Source: Chloroflexota bacterium (GTDB lineage: Bacteria > Chloroflexota > Anaerolineae > Anaerolineales > UBA11579). From it: a stretch of 64,000 nt of DNA. The position numbers and the translations under genes were made by a program. Numbering within the stretch: position 1 is the stretch's first letter; every line of letters starts with the position of its first letter. The notes below the pieces were generated by a model that worked only from the letters and a program-made list of their open reading frames with translations, did no database searches and had not been told where the DNA came from. The stretch spans positions 49,883-113,882 of the forward strand of contig JABFGG010000013.1 of the NCBI GenBank assembly GCA_013112575.1, written 5' to 3'. Below are positions 27,675 to 35,990 of the stretch, piece by piece.

Positions 27675-28155
27675 CCCCAAAACTCCCCACAAACTCCGGT
27701 AGATCGGTGTGGCCCAACTGCTGACGGATGGCGTGGGCCTCGCCGGTGTGGAACCAGTAATGGTACAGGGTGCGCTGTATTTGGGTGCCGACGCTCTCGC
27801 CCAGGGTCTTGCCGCGGAATTCGAAATGGGTCAGCATAACCTCGCTGGTGAGGGTGTCCAGGTAAACGTCAGCGGCCTGGGTGACGGTGCGCCAAGTGTC
27901 CCACATCTCGTCCAGCGGCGGGGTGCTGGCCGGTTTGCCTGTGCCCACCAGATCGTTGAGATCAGGCACTAGGTTTTCGCCGGTTGCCATGCGCACCCAG
28001 TAAAAATGTTCCTGATTAGCCAGGTGTCCCACGATCCAACTGATGCTGTTCATGGGGCCAATGCGCACCACGGCGTCTTCTGCTGAAACGTCTGCCAGGC
28101 AGCGTTGCAGTTCGCTGCGGGCAAAACGGAGTTGGGTAACTAATGGGTGCGGCAT
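27646..28155 (-). CDS. DinB-family four-helix protein
   Basis: About 169 residues from the ATG at 28153-28155. An upstream start at 28194 would run the coding region through a palindrome, so the internal ATG is preferred. Metal-binding histidines of the DinB/YfiT fold are visible: WIVGHLANQEHF near residue 40 and the late helix TLYHYWFHTGEAHAIRQQLG. Such proteins bind a divalent metal and several are thiol transferases, but function varies widely. It overlaps the HIT gene downstream. A TAATAT box lies about 20 bases before the ATG. Confidence 0.8.
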   Translation of the reverse strand: MPHPLVTQLRFARSELQRCLADVSAEDAVVRIGPMNSISWIVGHLANQEHFYWVRMATGENLVPDLNDLVGTGKPASTPPLDEMWDTWRTVTQAADVYLDTLTSEVMLTHFEFRGKTLGESVGTQIQRTLYHYWFHTGEAHAIRQQLGHTDLPEFVGSFGDAVFKQSLE

Positions 28156-28183
28156 GGTCAAATGCTGGATATTAGGCTTTGGC

Positions 28184-28203
28184 GGGCGAAGCATGCTTCG
28201 CCC
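28184..28203. repeat. Perfect palindrome with GGGCGAAGC arms
   Basis: A 20-bp perfect palindrome (GGGCGAAGCATGCTTCGCCC) between the FHA-regulator stop and the DinB-like start. It lacks a T-tract in either direction. The centre includes GCGAAGC, as in the palindrome at 8234-8256. Confidence 0.7.
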
Positions 28204-28209
28204 CTAAAT

Positions 28210-28902
28210 TCAGGCCCCTTGCTCTTCTTCTTCGGGCAGGTTGTCTAAGCGCAGGCCGTGGCCGCGCACGGTCACCACGTATTCGTGGCTGTCGTCGATC
28301 TCGCTCAAACGATCACGCAGGCGGCGCACCAATGCGTCCAGCGCCTGGTTAGAAACGGTGTAGGCTTCTTCTTCTCCCCAGATAGCGCGTATCAATTCCT
28401 CACGCGTCACCACGCGTCCGCCGCGGCGGTGAAGTAATTCCAACATGGTGAATTGCGCTACAGATAATGGTGGGGAGATCTCCTCGTCGTTGATGTAGAC
28501 ACGCCGGGCGCGTGTATCCATGCGCAGCGGGCCTTGTAGGTTGGCTTCAAAGGGGGAGAGCAGGTCGGTGCTTTCCAATGGCAGGGTGGCATCGGAACTC
28601 AGGAAGGTGAACTTCTGTGCCAGGGCGATCTGCACCACATCCCCATCCTGGAGCAGGGTAGTTTGGTTAATCCGCTGTCCATTGACGTGGGTGCCGTTCT
28701 TGCTGCCGAGGTCTTCGACGTATACCCCATCGGGTTTGTAGGTAAAGCGGGCGTGTTCGCGTGAAACCTGGCGGTCGGCTACCACGATCTCGCAATTGGC
28801 ATCGCGGCCAGCGGTGATCGTACTGCCAATCGTCCAGCGCTGTTCATCCAGCGGGCCAGTTTCCCCGATCAATATAGGCTGCTCTTCAGCCCTATGCCCC
28901 AT
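28210..28902 (-). CDS. FHA domain fused to OmpR-type winged-helix DNA-binding domain
   Basis: The ATG at 28900-28902 is preceded by GGAGAG; a GTG twelve bases upstream is also in frame. The translation is 230 residues. Residues about 10-105 form an FHA domain: ITAGRDANCEIVVADRQVSREHARF and GSKNGTHVNGQRI contain the conserved GR, SRxH and NG elements that bind phosphothreonine. Residues about 125-225 form a Trans_reg_C winged helix (LTREELIRAIWGEE-like REELIRAIW, then NQALDALVRRLRDRL and VVTVRGHGLRL). There is no receiver domain. It is divergent from a Ser/Thr kinase gene with about 120 bp between, suggesting kinase-controlled transcription, as for EmbR in mycobacteria (where the domain order is reversed). 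Confidence 0.9.
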   Translation of the reverse strand: MGHRAEEQPILIGETGPLDEQRWTIGSTITAGRDANCEIVVADRQVSREHARFTYKPDGVYVEDLGSKNGTHVNGQRINQTTLLQDGDVVQIALAQKFTFLSSDATLPLESTDLLSPFEANLQGPLRMDTRARRVYINDEEISPPLSVAQFTMLELLHRRGGRVVTREELIRAIWGEEEAYTVSNQALDALVRRLRDRLSEIDDSHEYVVTVRGHGLRLDNLPEEEEQGA

Positions 28903-29024
28903 GTGTCTCTCCACGCACGGTATAATACCATCAGTTGTAGTTCGTACATTCTATAACCCAAAACCACACGCCAGGTTTTGATTTTGCTACAACGACTTGT
29001 TGGTGCAATTGGAGAAGAAAGCTC
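28903..29024. promoter_or_regulatory. Divergent promoter region between FHA regulator and kinase
   Basis: The spacer contains GGTATAATACC at about 28919-28929, which reads as a -10-like box in both directions, and a TATAAC at about 28956. A regulator binding here could control both genes. The exact start sites cannot be set by eye. Confidence 0.4.
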
Positions 29025-30014
29025 ATGCCACTTAAAGCGGGCGACGTCCTTCGCGACCGCTATGTGATCCAACGCTTCATCAGCCAGGGGGGTATGGGCA
29101 GCATTTATCTGGCCGACGACCTGCGCCTTGAGGGCCGCCAGTGTGCTGTCAAAGAAGTGCGTTTGGATCAATCCCTTTCGGATAAGACCCTCAACCAGAC
29201 TCGCGAACAGTTCCAGCGCGAGGCCAATGTTTTAGCGCGCCTCGACCATCCTAACCTTCCCAAAGTCTCTGACTTTTTCTCGGATGAGCATGTCGATTAC
29301 CTGGTCATGGATTACGTGCCGGGTGATGACTTGCGTACGATGATGCACGCCGCTCGCCGCAACAATGAGTTCCTGGCGGAACGCGAGGTGCTGGGCTGGG
29401 CCGGGCAATTGGCGGATGCCCTCATGTATTTGCACCAACAAGACCCGCCCATCCTGCATCGTGACATCAAACCCAGCAACCTCAAGCTGACCCCCAATGG
29501 TGTGCTCAAACTGGTTGATTTTGGGCTGGTCAAGATCCTGGCAGCGGAAGATGCCACCATCACCATCATTCAGGGCCGCGGCACGGCTTTATATACGCCA
29601 CTTGAACAGTATGGTGGTGATACTGGCCATACGGATGTGCGCAGTGATATCTATGCCTTTGCGGCCACCCTGTACCATTTGCTGACCAATACCAAACCCC
29701 TCGAAGCGCGTGAACGTTTCTTGCAGCCCGGCAGCCTGATCCCTATGCGCGATATCAACCCTGATCTCAGCCCGCGTACAGACCGTGCCATCCTCTGGTC
29801 CTTGAGCCTGCACCCCGAAGGCCGCCCCCAAAACATTCAACAATTTAAAGATGCCTTGCTAGGTAACTGGGAGCCAAAAACCAATGGCGGCTCACGCATC
29901 CCTATGCCCCCACCGACATTAGCCGATGTGCTGTCTTCTTCTACGGAGCGCACCATGATCTGGGTTTCGGCTGCCCTGGTATTGCTCAGCCTGATCGCCT
30001 CCCTGGCACAATAA
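29025..30014 (+). CDS. Tail-anchored Ser/Thr protein kinase
   Basis: A 329-residue Hanks-type kinase. The glycine loop is SQGGMGSIY, the ATP lysine lies in CAVKEVRL, the catalytic loop is HRDIKPSNLKL, the metal motif is VDFGLVK, and the activation segment ends in GTALYTPLEQYGG. The kinase core spans about 10-290, and the last 20 residues are one hydrophobic helix (MIWVSAALVLLSLIASLAQ), which would hold it to the membrane with no outside sensor. The ATG follows GGAGAAGAAAG. Its neighbour across the divergent promoter is the FHA/winged-helix regulator, a plausible substrate or reader of its phosphorylation. Confidence 0.93.
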   Translation: MPLKAGDVLRDRYVIQRFISQGGMGSIYLADDLRLEGRQCAVKEVRLDQSLSDKTLNQTREQFQREANVLARLDHPNLPKVSDFFSDEHVDYLVMDYVPGDDLRTMMHAARRNNEFLAEREVLGWAGQLADALMYLHQQDPPILHRDIKPSNLKLTPNGVLKLVDFGLVKILAAEDATITIIQGRGTALYTPLEQYGGDTGHTDVRSDIYAFAATLYHLLTNTKPLEARERFLQPGSLIPMRDINPDLSPRTDRAILWSLSLHPEGRPQNIQQFKDALLGNWEPKTNGGSRIPMPPPTLADVLSSSTERTMIWVSAALVLLSLIASLAQ

Positions 30015-30123
30015 CTGGTCTAAATAGTCTTTTAGTCAGTTAGTCAAAATAGCCCCATTTGCGGGCGAACGGCTGGTCGCCCCTATATTTACTGAGTTTT
30101 ATCTGTGGCTATTTTATACGAAT

Positions 30124-32934
30124 TTATTCCTGGGAGTCTAACCATTGCCACAGCCAAGCCAGACCCCATCCGGCCAAAGCTCCCAGCCCCCCCACAACGG
30201 CGATGCCCCATAAGCCTGCCCCGCTCACTAAGCCAGCCGTCCCCGGTAAGTTGAAGCCCAAATATGTGCTGGCGATAAGCCCACCAATGAGCGCACTCAA
30301 GGCCCAACGTACACCCCACATGACCTGTCCACGTAACGCGCCCGTCTGATAGGCAAACAAAGCGATGAAAATGCTTATTGCCAGCACCAACAACCAATCC
30401 CCAAAGTTGCTGTTCTCGCGGGGTGGTTCCGGAGGTGGGTCTTCGTCCTGTCCCGCTGATTCGGGGACGGGTGTGGCTGTGGGCTCTTCGACGAGAGTTT
30501 CTGGTGTCTCCACCAGTTGACTACCGTCGCCCGCAATCTCCAACTGCACTTCTTCCGATGAAGCAGGTGGGTCGCCACTGACGGCGCGCACGGCCAAAAG
30601 CCCGCTATTCTCGATCAGGAAAGTGGTCTGGGCGGTGCCGTTGGTGGTCGTCGAGATGATCTCGCGGCTGGTCAGGTTGCTTTCCAATCCGGTCGTGAAA
30701 ATGAAACGTACCGGTGTGTTGTCCGGCACGCGGTTGCCATTGCTATCCAGTATCTCTGTAGTACGCAATGAGATCAAGTCACCGAGTTGTACTTCCGGTA
30801 GGGTAATCTCCTCTTCACCATCAGGTAGTGGCGTGGCGGTCGGTTCCTCAGGAAGTTGTTCATTAGGTTCTGCTTCCACCAACTGGATCTCTAGACCGAT
30901 GATCTGCTCCGGGTTGGGCGAAGTCGCTTCGATCAATTCATAACCCAATTCGGAGATGGAAACAGGCGAAGCACCTGGAGCACCCAACTCGCGGTAAAGC
31001 AGGCGCGCGGCCACATCTACAAACTCCGGACCTTTGCTGTACAGGCTGTAGTAGGCGGTTAACTTGGAAGCATCAGTCGCATCAAAATAATACGGCGCAT
31101 TAAAGGCAAATACGATCACGTTCTTACCCTGCAAAAGGTCGGGGCGTTCATCTAGTAAACGACGCAAACCCAGGGAAGCTGGCCGGTTCGGGTTGGCATC
31201 CAATTGCGCGAACACGACCCATTCTGAGCGCCGGAACTCATTGGTTAACGGATTAATGTAAGCTCCAATATCCAGCAGGTCTACGATGTCTTGATACGTG
31301 TACGATGTGAGATTGACCCGCGAGGTGAGGTTACCTGCCCCGGGACCATACAGGCGCAAGACGGCCTGTTGCAGCGCATCAGGCTCAAGTACGAATTCTT
31401 CAGGACATTCGGTGCATTGCTGCACGGTATAGGTGTCGGAAACAAATACGATCTGTTCCAGTGAGGTGGGCGGGTTGGGTAAGGCCGTATCCAGGCTGAT
31501 CGCATCCGGGCTGATCAACGAAACTGCCGAGCGCGCCACATCAAAACTGATGGAGTTGCCTGCATTGATGTTTGCCAGGTCACCCTGCCCGGTTACCACG
31601 GTTCCCAGTGTAAAAGAAGAATAGAGCTCAAATTTCAGGGTGAGGATACGCAACACCGATTCGTCCACACGCTGGGCGAAGGCCAGATCCTCATTATATT
31701 TTTGTGTGAAGAATTCTAGCGTTTGTACGATGCTGGCATAATTATCGACCTCTTCACTGCGTGAGAAGTCTCCAAGATTGAGGATGTCATTGCCTGCCAG
31801 GAAGGCATTACGTGCGATATCCTCGGCGTTGAAGCTGATCCCGGAAGGATCAAAGAAACGCCGCACTGCGCGGCTGCCCAACTCATCGCTGATGATAACG
31901 CCCCCGCCCTCGCGCCATACCTGGAAAGGCTCCAGCGCCATGAGTTCGCCAAAGGCCTGCGGGTCAAAACTCACCGGGCGGGTAGTCTCGCGGATGTTGC
32001 CCTGAAAACCCTGGTAACGAATGTGCGAAAGCAATAGGGCGTCTACAGCAGCTTGTTCATTTGGAGCGTTGCCCGTCACGGCAAAAAACGGGGCTAATTC
32101 GATCTGAGTGAGCTGCACGAGAGATTTGCGAATAGTGGGCACTTCTTCTTCTGGTGGTCTGTCCGAGTTACCATGTCCGGGGAAATGCTTGCCGACAACC
32201 ACGAGCTGGTCCTGGCTGCCCAGATGCAAGCCGGTCACAAAAGAGCGCCCCATACGGCCCACCCAGAAGGGATCACCGCCAAAGGTGCGCGTCCCCAAAT
32301 CCCCGGGGCTTTCCGGGTTGGGCGCTTCCAGCACGTCCAATGAAGGCCCGATCAACAAATTGAAACCGAGGCTGGACAATTCCTGACCCATGACCTGGCC
32401 GACCTGTTCAGCTAAATCCGGTTCCCAGGTCGCGCCCAGGGCCATCTGGTTGGGCAAGGGCGTAAGCCCATTAAGGATCTGGTCATGAGGGTAGCCATCA
32501 CCTTCCTGCGAAATACCAATGAAGAGCGGTACGAAAGTATTCGGAAGTAGTTCCCCGCTTTCTTCATCGACACGCTCCCCTTGTGAAATGTTCCATTCCA
32601 CGCGTTGCAGCTCGCCGTTCATTTCCCAGGCGGCGTTAACCGTGCCGGGCGCAACTACAAAGTTGTCGTTCTCGGCTTTGAGCATCACACCACCCACGTG
32701 ATGGTTGACGATCAGGTCATAGATCTGGCTTTCCTCAGAAAGATCGGTGCCGTCAAAATTGACCAGGAATAATTGCCCGACACGTTCTTCTGGGGAAAGA
32801 CCTTCTAATAATTCTAAAGCGCGTGCCTCTGGCGTGTTGCCCTGCAGCTGTGGTGCTGCAGAGACGCCCAGGGGAACGAGTATCTGTATGGTTGCTAAGA
32901 AGAGCAAAAAGCTGCGGCGTAACATGGACTTCAT
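30124..32934 (-). CDS. Exported GH3 (NagZ-like) glycoside hydrolase with Ig-like domain and C-terminal membrane segments
   Basis: A 936-residue protein with signal peptide 1-27. Residues about 43-430 form a GH3 N-terminal domain of the beta-N-acetylhexosaminidase kind: KHFPGHGNSD at 249-258 and the nucleophile region GGGVIISDELGS with Asp350. A middle part (about 480-690) resembles the GH3 C-terminal fold. A Pro/Thr-rich linker and an invasin/Big-like domain follow (about 730-815), then a TATPVP linker and two or three hydrophobic segments (about 850-930). Such enzymes release GlcNAc from peptidoglycan fragments or other glycans. It overlaps the GDPD gene by four bases (ATGA), so the two are translationally coupled. 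Confidence 0.85.
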   Translation of the reverse strand: MKSMLRRSFLLFLATIQILVPLGVSAAPQLQGNTPEARALELLEGLSPEERVGQLFLVNFDGTDLSEESQIYDLIVNHHVGGVMLKAENDNFVVAPGTVNAAWEMNGELQRVEWNISQGERVDEESGELLPNTFVPLFIGISQEGDGYPHDQILNGLTPLPNQMALGATWEPDLAEQVGQVMGQELSSLGFNLLIGPSLDVLEAPNPESPGDLGTRTFGGDPFWVGRMGRSFVTGLHLGSQDQLVVVGKHFPGHGNSDRPPEEEVPTIRKSLVQLTQIELAPFFAVTGNAPNEQAAVDALLLSHIRYQGFQGNIRETTRPVSFDPQAFGELMALEPFQVWREGGGVIISDELGSRAVRRFFDPSGISFNAEDIARNAFLAGNDILNLGDFSRSEEVDNYASIVQTLEFFTQKYNEDLAFAQRVDESVLRILTLKFELYSSFTLGTVVTGQGDLANINAGNSISFDVARSAVSLISPDAISLDTALPNPPTSLEQIVFVSDTYTVQQCTECPEEFVLEPDALQQAVLRLYGPGAGNLTSRVNLTSYTYQDIVDLLDIGAYINPLTNEFRRSEWVVFAQLDANPNRPASLGLRRLLDERPDLLQGKNVIVFAFNAPYYFDATDASKLTAYYSLYSKGPEFVDVAARLLYRELGAPGASPVSISELGYELIEATSPNPEQIIGLEIQLVEAEPNEQLPEEPTATPLPDGEEEITLPEVQLGDLISLRTTEILDSNGNRVPDNTPVRFIFTTGLESNLTSREIISTTTNGTAQTTFLIENSGLLAVRAVSGDPPASSEEVQLEIAGDGSQLVETPETLVEEPTATPVPESAGQDEDPPPEPPRENSNFGDWLLVLAISIFIALFAYQTGALRGQVMWGVRWALSALIGGLIASTYLGFNLPGTAGLVSGAGLWGIAVVGGLGALAGWGLAWLWQWLDSQE

Positions 32935-33686
32935 GCAGACACCTCAGCGCGTACTTGTCGGGCCAGGGGTACATCGTCGGTAAAGATGCCGTCTATGCCC
33001 CAACTGAATAGGCGGCGCATGATCTCTGCATCGTTGATTGTATAGCTGTTCACGCGTTTGCCGCGGCGGTGAGCGCGGGTAATTAGTCGTTTGGTGACGT
33101 TCATGTATGGAGGTTGGATAACCTGGTGTGATAGAAAAAGTGCTATGATGTTACGCGCCAGCCAGCCACCGAAGCCATCGAGCGTAAGAAAAGCACACGG
33201 GACTTCAGGTATGGCGCGACGGGCACGGCTTAGTGTCAATGGGTGAAAAGATGAAAAGAATACGCTGCCAGTTAGTTTGTGACGTTTGACCAATGCAGCA
33301 ACCTTTACCGCAAGATCATCACCTGCAGATGTGTAATTGGTCAGTTCAACATTGATGGGAATCTGGTCGCCGATAATGCCAAAGACCTCATCCAGTGTAG
33401 GGATGCGCTCACTGGCGAATTTGTCGTCAAACCAGCTTCCGGCATCCAATACTTTTAAGTCGCTAAGGCTTGTCTCGTTTACCTTGCCAGTGCCGTTGGT
33501 GGTGCGGTCCAAAGTGGCATCGTGGACCACAACCACTTCGCCGCTGGCGCACAGCTTGGCATCCAGTTCGATCGCGTCGGCCTGTTTTTCGATGGCCAGC
33601 TTAAAAGCGGATAGGGTGTTTTCAGGGGCGTGGGCGCTCGCGCCACGATGAGCGATGATGGCGGGCGTGTTGAGTTGGGCGAGCAT
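32931..33686 (-). CDS. Glycerophosphodiester phosphodiesterase (GDPD)
   Basis: A 251-residue GDPD-family TIM barrel. The N-terminal signature IIAHRGASAHAPENTLSAF (His13, Arg14), the metal ligands in DAIELDAKL and the second catalytic His in VVHDATLDRTTNG are all present. No signal peptide is seen, so it is likely cytoplasmic and hydrolyses glycerophosphodiesters to glycerol-3-phosphate and an alcohol. It lies 2 bp after the AAA+ ATPase gene and overlaps the GH3 gene by four bases, forming a tight three-gene unit. Confidence 0.92.
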   Translation of the reverse strand: MLAQLNTPAIIAHRGASAHAPENTLSAFKLAIEKQADAIELDAKLCASGEVVVVHDATLDRTTNGTGKVNETSLSDLKVLDAGSWFDDKFASERIPTLDEVFGIIGDQIPINVELTNYTSAGDDLAVKVAALVKRHKLTGSVFFSSFHPLTLSRARRAIPEVPCAFLTLDGFGGWLARNIIALFLSHQVIQPPYMNVTKRLITRAHRRGKRVNSYTINDAEIMRRLFSWGIDGIFTDDVPLARQVRAEVSA

Positions 33687-33688
33687 AG

Positions 33689-35020
33689 TTAGAGGTCGAC
33701 GAAATACGCCTCCGCAGCGCGGTCTAACAATTCGCGATCCATAGTGGCTTCCACGCTCAGGTAGCGCGAAATATCAAGGATTTGATCACAGAGGTCGCGC
33801 GGATGGTTTGCGCGCAGTTTGCGGTTGCGTTTGATGTACCATTCCTGGAGTAAGTAGGCCAGGCTTTGGTCGTTGTAGGGTATCTTTTTGCCTTCTGCCA
33901 CGCGTTTGAAGATTTCACGGAAATCCTCGTAGCTGGGGTCGCCAATCTCGATCTTGTGGCGCAGGCGTCGTAGGAATGCTTCATCTACCAGGTCGCGCGG
34001 CGGCAGGTTGGTGGAAAAGATGACCAGCACGTCAAAAGGCATTTCTACCTTGCGGCCGGTGTGCAGTGTAAGGTAATCGATGCGGTTCTCCAGTGGCACG
34101 ATCCAGCGGTTGAGCAGGTCGCGCGGGCGCACCTGTTGGCGTCCAAAGTCATCGATCAGCAGGATGCCGCCGTTAGCCTTGACCTGGAAGGGGGCTTCGT
34201 AGAATTTGTTGACATCATCAAAGACCAAGTCAAGGCCCTCCAGGGTCAACTCGCCACCGACCATAATAAAAGGTCGTTTGATCTTGACCCAGCGCGGGTC
34301 GCGGCGGCTGCCGGCGCGCAATGAGCCGGTGCCTTTGGGTGTTGCATCCTCGTCCTGCACGAGATCGTGGTTAACCGAGTCGAAAATGGTCACTACCTGT
34401 CCGGCAATATCAATGGCGAAAGGAATGTAGATGTTCTGTTCGCCCATCATGCCCAGGGCACGGGCGATTGAGGTTTTACCGTTTCCGGGAGGGCCGTACA
34501 TGAAAATGGACGCCCCGGAATTAACTGCCGGGCCGATCTGGTTAAAGGTTTTCTCAGCAAGGATCAGGTCATTGAGGGTTTGGCGCATGATGCGGCTCGT
34601 GACGATGTTGCTCTTGCGGCTTTGGCGGATGACGGCTTCATAGTACGAGTCCAGGGGCACGGGGGCCGGACCGGCATACTGACTGCGGTCCAGGGCTTCA
34701 CGGGCACGCGCAATTCCAGCTACGGTGATTGCATATAGATAGGCACCCTCACCCAGACCCATCTGGGAAGATTTGACCTCAACGAACTTCTCGCGTTTCA
34801 GGGCTTCAAGAATGTGTTCGACCACGCCTGCAAAGGGTAGTGCGATCGATTCTGACATTTCAAAACCACTCATGTAGCCTTGAAAATAGAGAATCTTTAA
34901 AGCCAGGTCTTGCAACCAGAGTTGCGACAGGCCGGTATCTTCAATGCGTGTGATCGGCGGCGGTGTAAAACCGATACCAGGTTGTGTCTTTCGCTTTTGG
35001 CGGGCAGGAACAACCGTCAT
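33689..35020 (-). CDS. AAA+ ATPase with N-terminal winged-helix-like domain
   Basis: A 443-residue ATPase. The first 115 residues look like a small winged-helix or helical domain. The AAA+ core carries Walker A GPPGNGKT at about 176-183, Walker B ILLIDDFG with Asp290/291, sensor-1 IFSTNLPP and an arginine-finger region FLRRLRHKIE. Proteins of this kind are usually annotated only as ATPase with possible chaperone activity. It heads a three-gene operon (2 bp gap to GDPD). Its promoter region faces the GT2 gene. The cellular role is unknown. Confidence 0.75.
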   Translation of the reverse strand: MTVVPARQKRKTQPGIGFTPPPITRIEDTGLSQLWLQDLALKILYFQGYMSGFEMSESIALPFAGVVEHILEALKREKFVEVKSSQMGLGEGAYLYAITVAGIARAREALDRSQYAGPAPVPLDSYYEAVIRQSRKSNIVTSRIMRQTLNDLILAEKTFNQIGPAVNSGASIFMYGPPGNGKTSIARALGMMGEQNIYIPFAIDIAGQVVTIFDSVNHDLVQDEDATPKGTGSLRAGSRRDPRWVKIKRPFIMVGGELTLEGLDLVFDDVNKFYEAPFQVKANGGILLIDDFGRQQVRPRDLLNRWIVPLENRIDYLTLHTGRKVEMPFDVLVIFSTNLPPRDLVDEAFLRRLRHKIEIGDPSYEDFREIFKRVAEGKKIPYNDQSLAYLLQEWYIKRNRKLRANHPRDLCDQILDISRYLSVEATMDRELLDRAAEAYFVDL

Positions 35021-35178
35021 AATAGTGCCTCAAACATGGATTTGTATTGTGTGCAAATGATTTAAGATTATAGCATGGGGCTACTATGCAAGCACCTAAA
35101 ATGACTTATCGACGAGTAGTAGGTTCTTCTTATTCTCTAACCTGCTTTTCGAGCACAAAGCAGGCTATTAAAGTCGTC

Positions 35179-35206
35179 TCGACGTTTCGAATATTTGCAA
35201 TATAAT
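35179..35206 (+). promoter_or_regulatory. Promoter of the GT2 gene, nearly leaderless
   Basis: TATAAT at 35201-35206 lies 9 bases before the ATG at 35215. A -35 candidate TCGACG (four of six matches) sits at 35179-35184 with a 16-base spacer. The predicted start of transcription falls within one or two bases of the ATG. Confidence 0.55.
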
Positions 35207-35214
35207 CTGAGACT

Positions 35215-35898
35215 ATGAAATTAACTGTGATCATGCCCGTTTTTAATGAATTGGACACCATTCGTGAGATCGTTAAACGTGTACAGGCTGTTGATCGAGC
35301 CGACGAGATATTGATCGTAGATGATGGTTCTACAGATGGGACACGTGAGATCCTCAAAGAAATTGAGCAGCAGCCCAAGGTACGCGTAATTCTCCACGAG
35401 CGTAACAGCGGCAAGGGGGCGGCTGTACGCACTGGCATTCAGGCTGCCGAAGGTGATGTCATGTTGATCCAGGATGCTGACTTGGAATATGACCCCCGTG
35501 ATTATCCGGGTCTGCTAAAACCCATCGAAGAAGGCATTGCTGATGTGGTGTATGGGTCACGTTTCCTGGGCGGGCCGCGGCGTCCGATCCTTTTCTGGAA
35601 CATGGTTGCGAACCGCTTGCTGACCCTGATGACCAATATCCTCTACAACAATATCCTCACCGATATGGAGACAGGTTATAAGGTCTTTAAGCGTGAGGTC
35701 GTGCAGGATATGAATATAAAGTCCAGACGTTTTGATTTTGAGCCGGAGTTCACCGCCAAACTCGCCAAGCGCAAGGTACGCATTTACGAAGTGCCCATTT
35801 CCTTTAACCCACGCGAGTATGGCGAAGGCAAAAAGATCGGTATTAGTGACGCTTTTGAAGCTGTGTGGGCCTTATTGAAATATCGGTTTGTGGATTAG
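35215..35898 (+). CDS. GT2 family glycosyltransferase, dolichol/polyprenol-phosphate mannosyltransferase-like
   Basis: A 227-residue GT-A enzyme. It starts MKLTVIMPVFNELDTI, has the nucleotide-sugar motif ILIVDDGSTDGTRE, the basic NSGKGAAVRTGI loop, and the DxD-type metal site IQDADLEYDP. The pattern VVYGSRFLGGPRRP is typical of the DPM1-like group that charges a polyprenyl phosphate with a hexose. There is no membrane domain at the C-terminus, so it needs membrane partners. It is a lone gene, divergent from the AAA+ operon. Confidence 0.88.
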   Translation: MKLTVIMPVFNELDTIREIVKRVQAVDRADEILIVDDGSTDGTREILKEIEQQPKVRVILHERNSGKGAAVRTGIQAAEGDVMLIQDADLEYDPRDYPGLLKPIEEGIADVVYGSRFLGGPRRPILFWNMVANRLLTLMTNILYNNILTDMETGYKVFKREVVQDMNIKSRRFDFEPEFTAKLAKRKVRIYEVPISFNPREYGEGKKIGISDAFEAVWALLKYRFVD

Positions 35899-35903
35899 AA
35901 ACA

Positions 35904-35931
35904 AGTAATCAGGGATCAGTAATCCGGAATC
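35904..35931. repeat. Tandem 14-base intergenic repeat
   Basis: Two head-to-tail 14-base units, AGTAATCAGGGATC and AGTAATCCGGAATC, match at 12 of 14 positions. The spacer beyond (to 35990) continues with TTTCC-rich near-repeats (GTTTCCTTGTTCC, CTGTTTCCTGTTTCCTG). The family recurs at 16246, 39132 and 41490-41575. Confidence 0.6.
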
Positions 35932-35990
35932 AGGAGAAGGGATTTCCCAAATGTTTCCTTGTTCCTCGTTGCTGTTTCCTGTTTCCTGCA

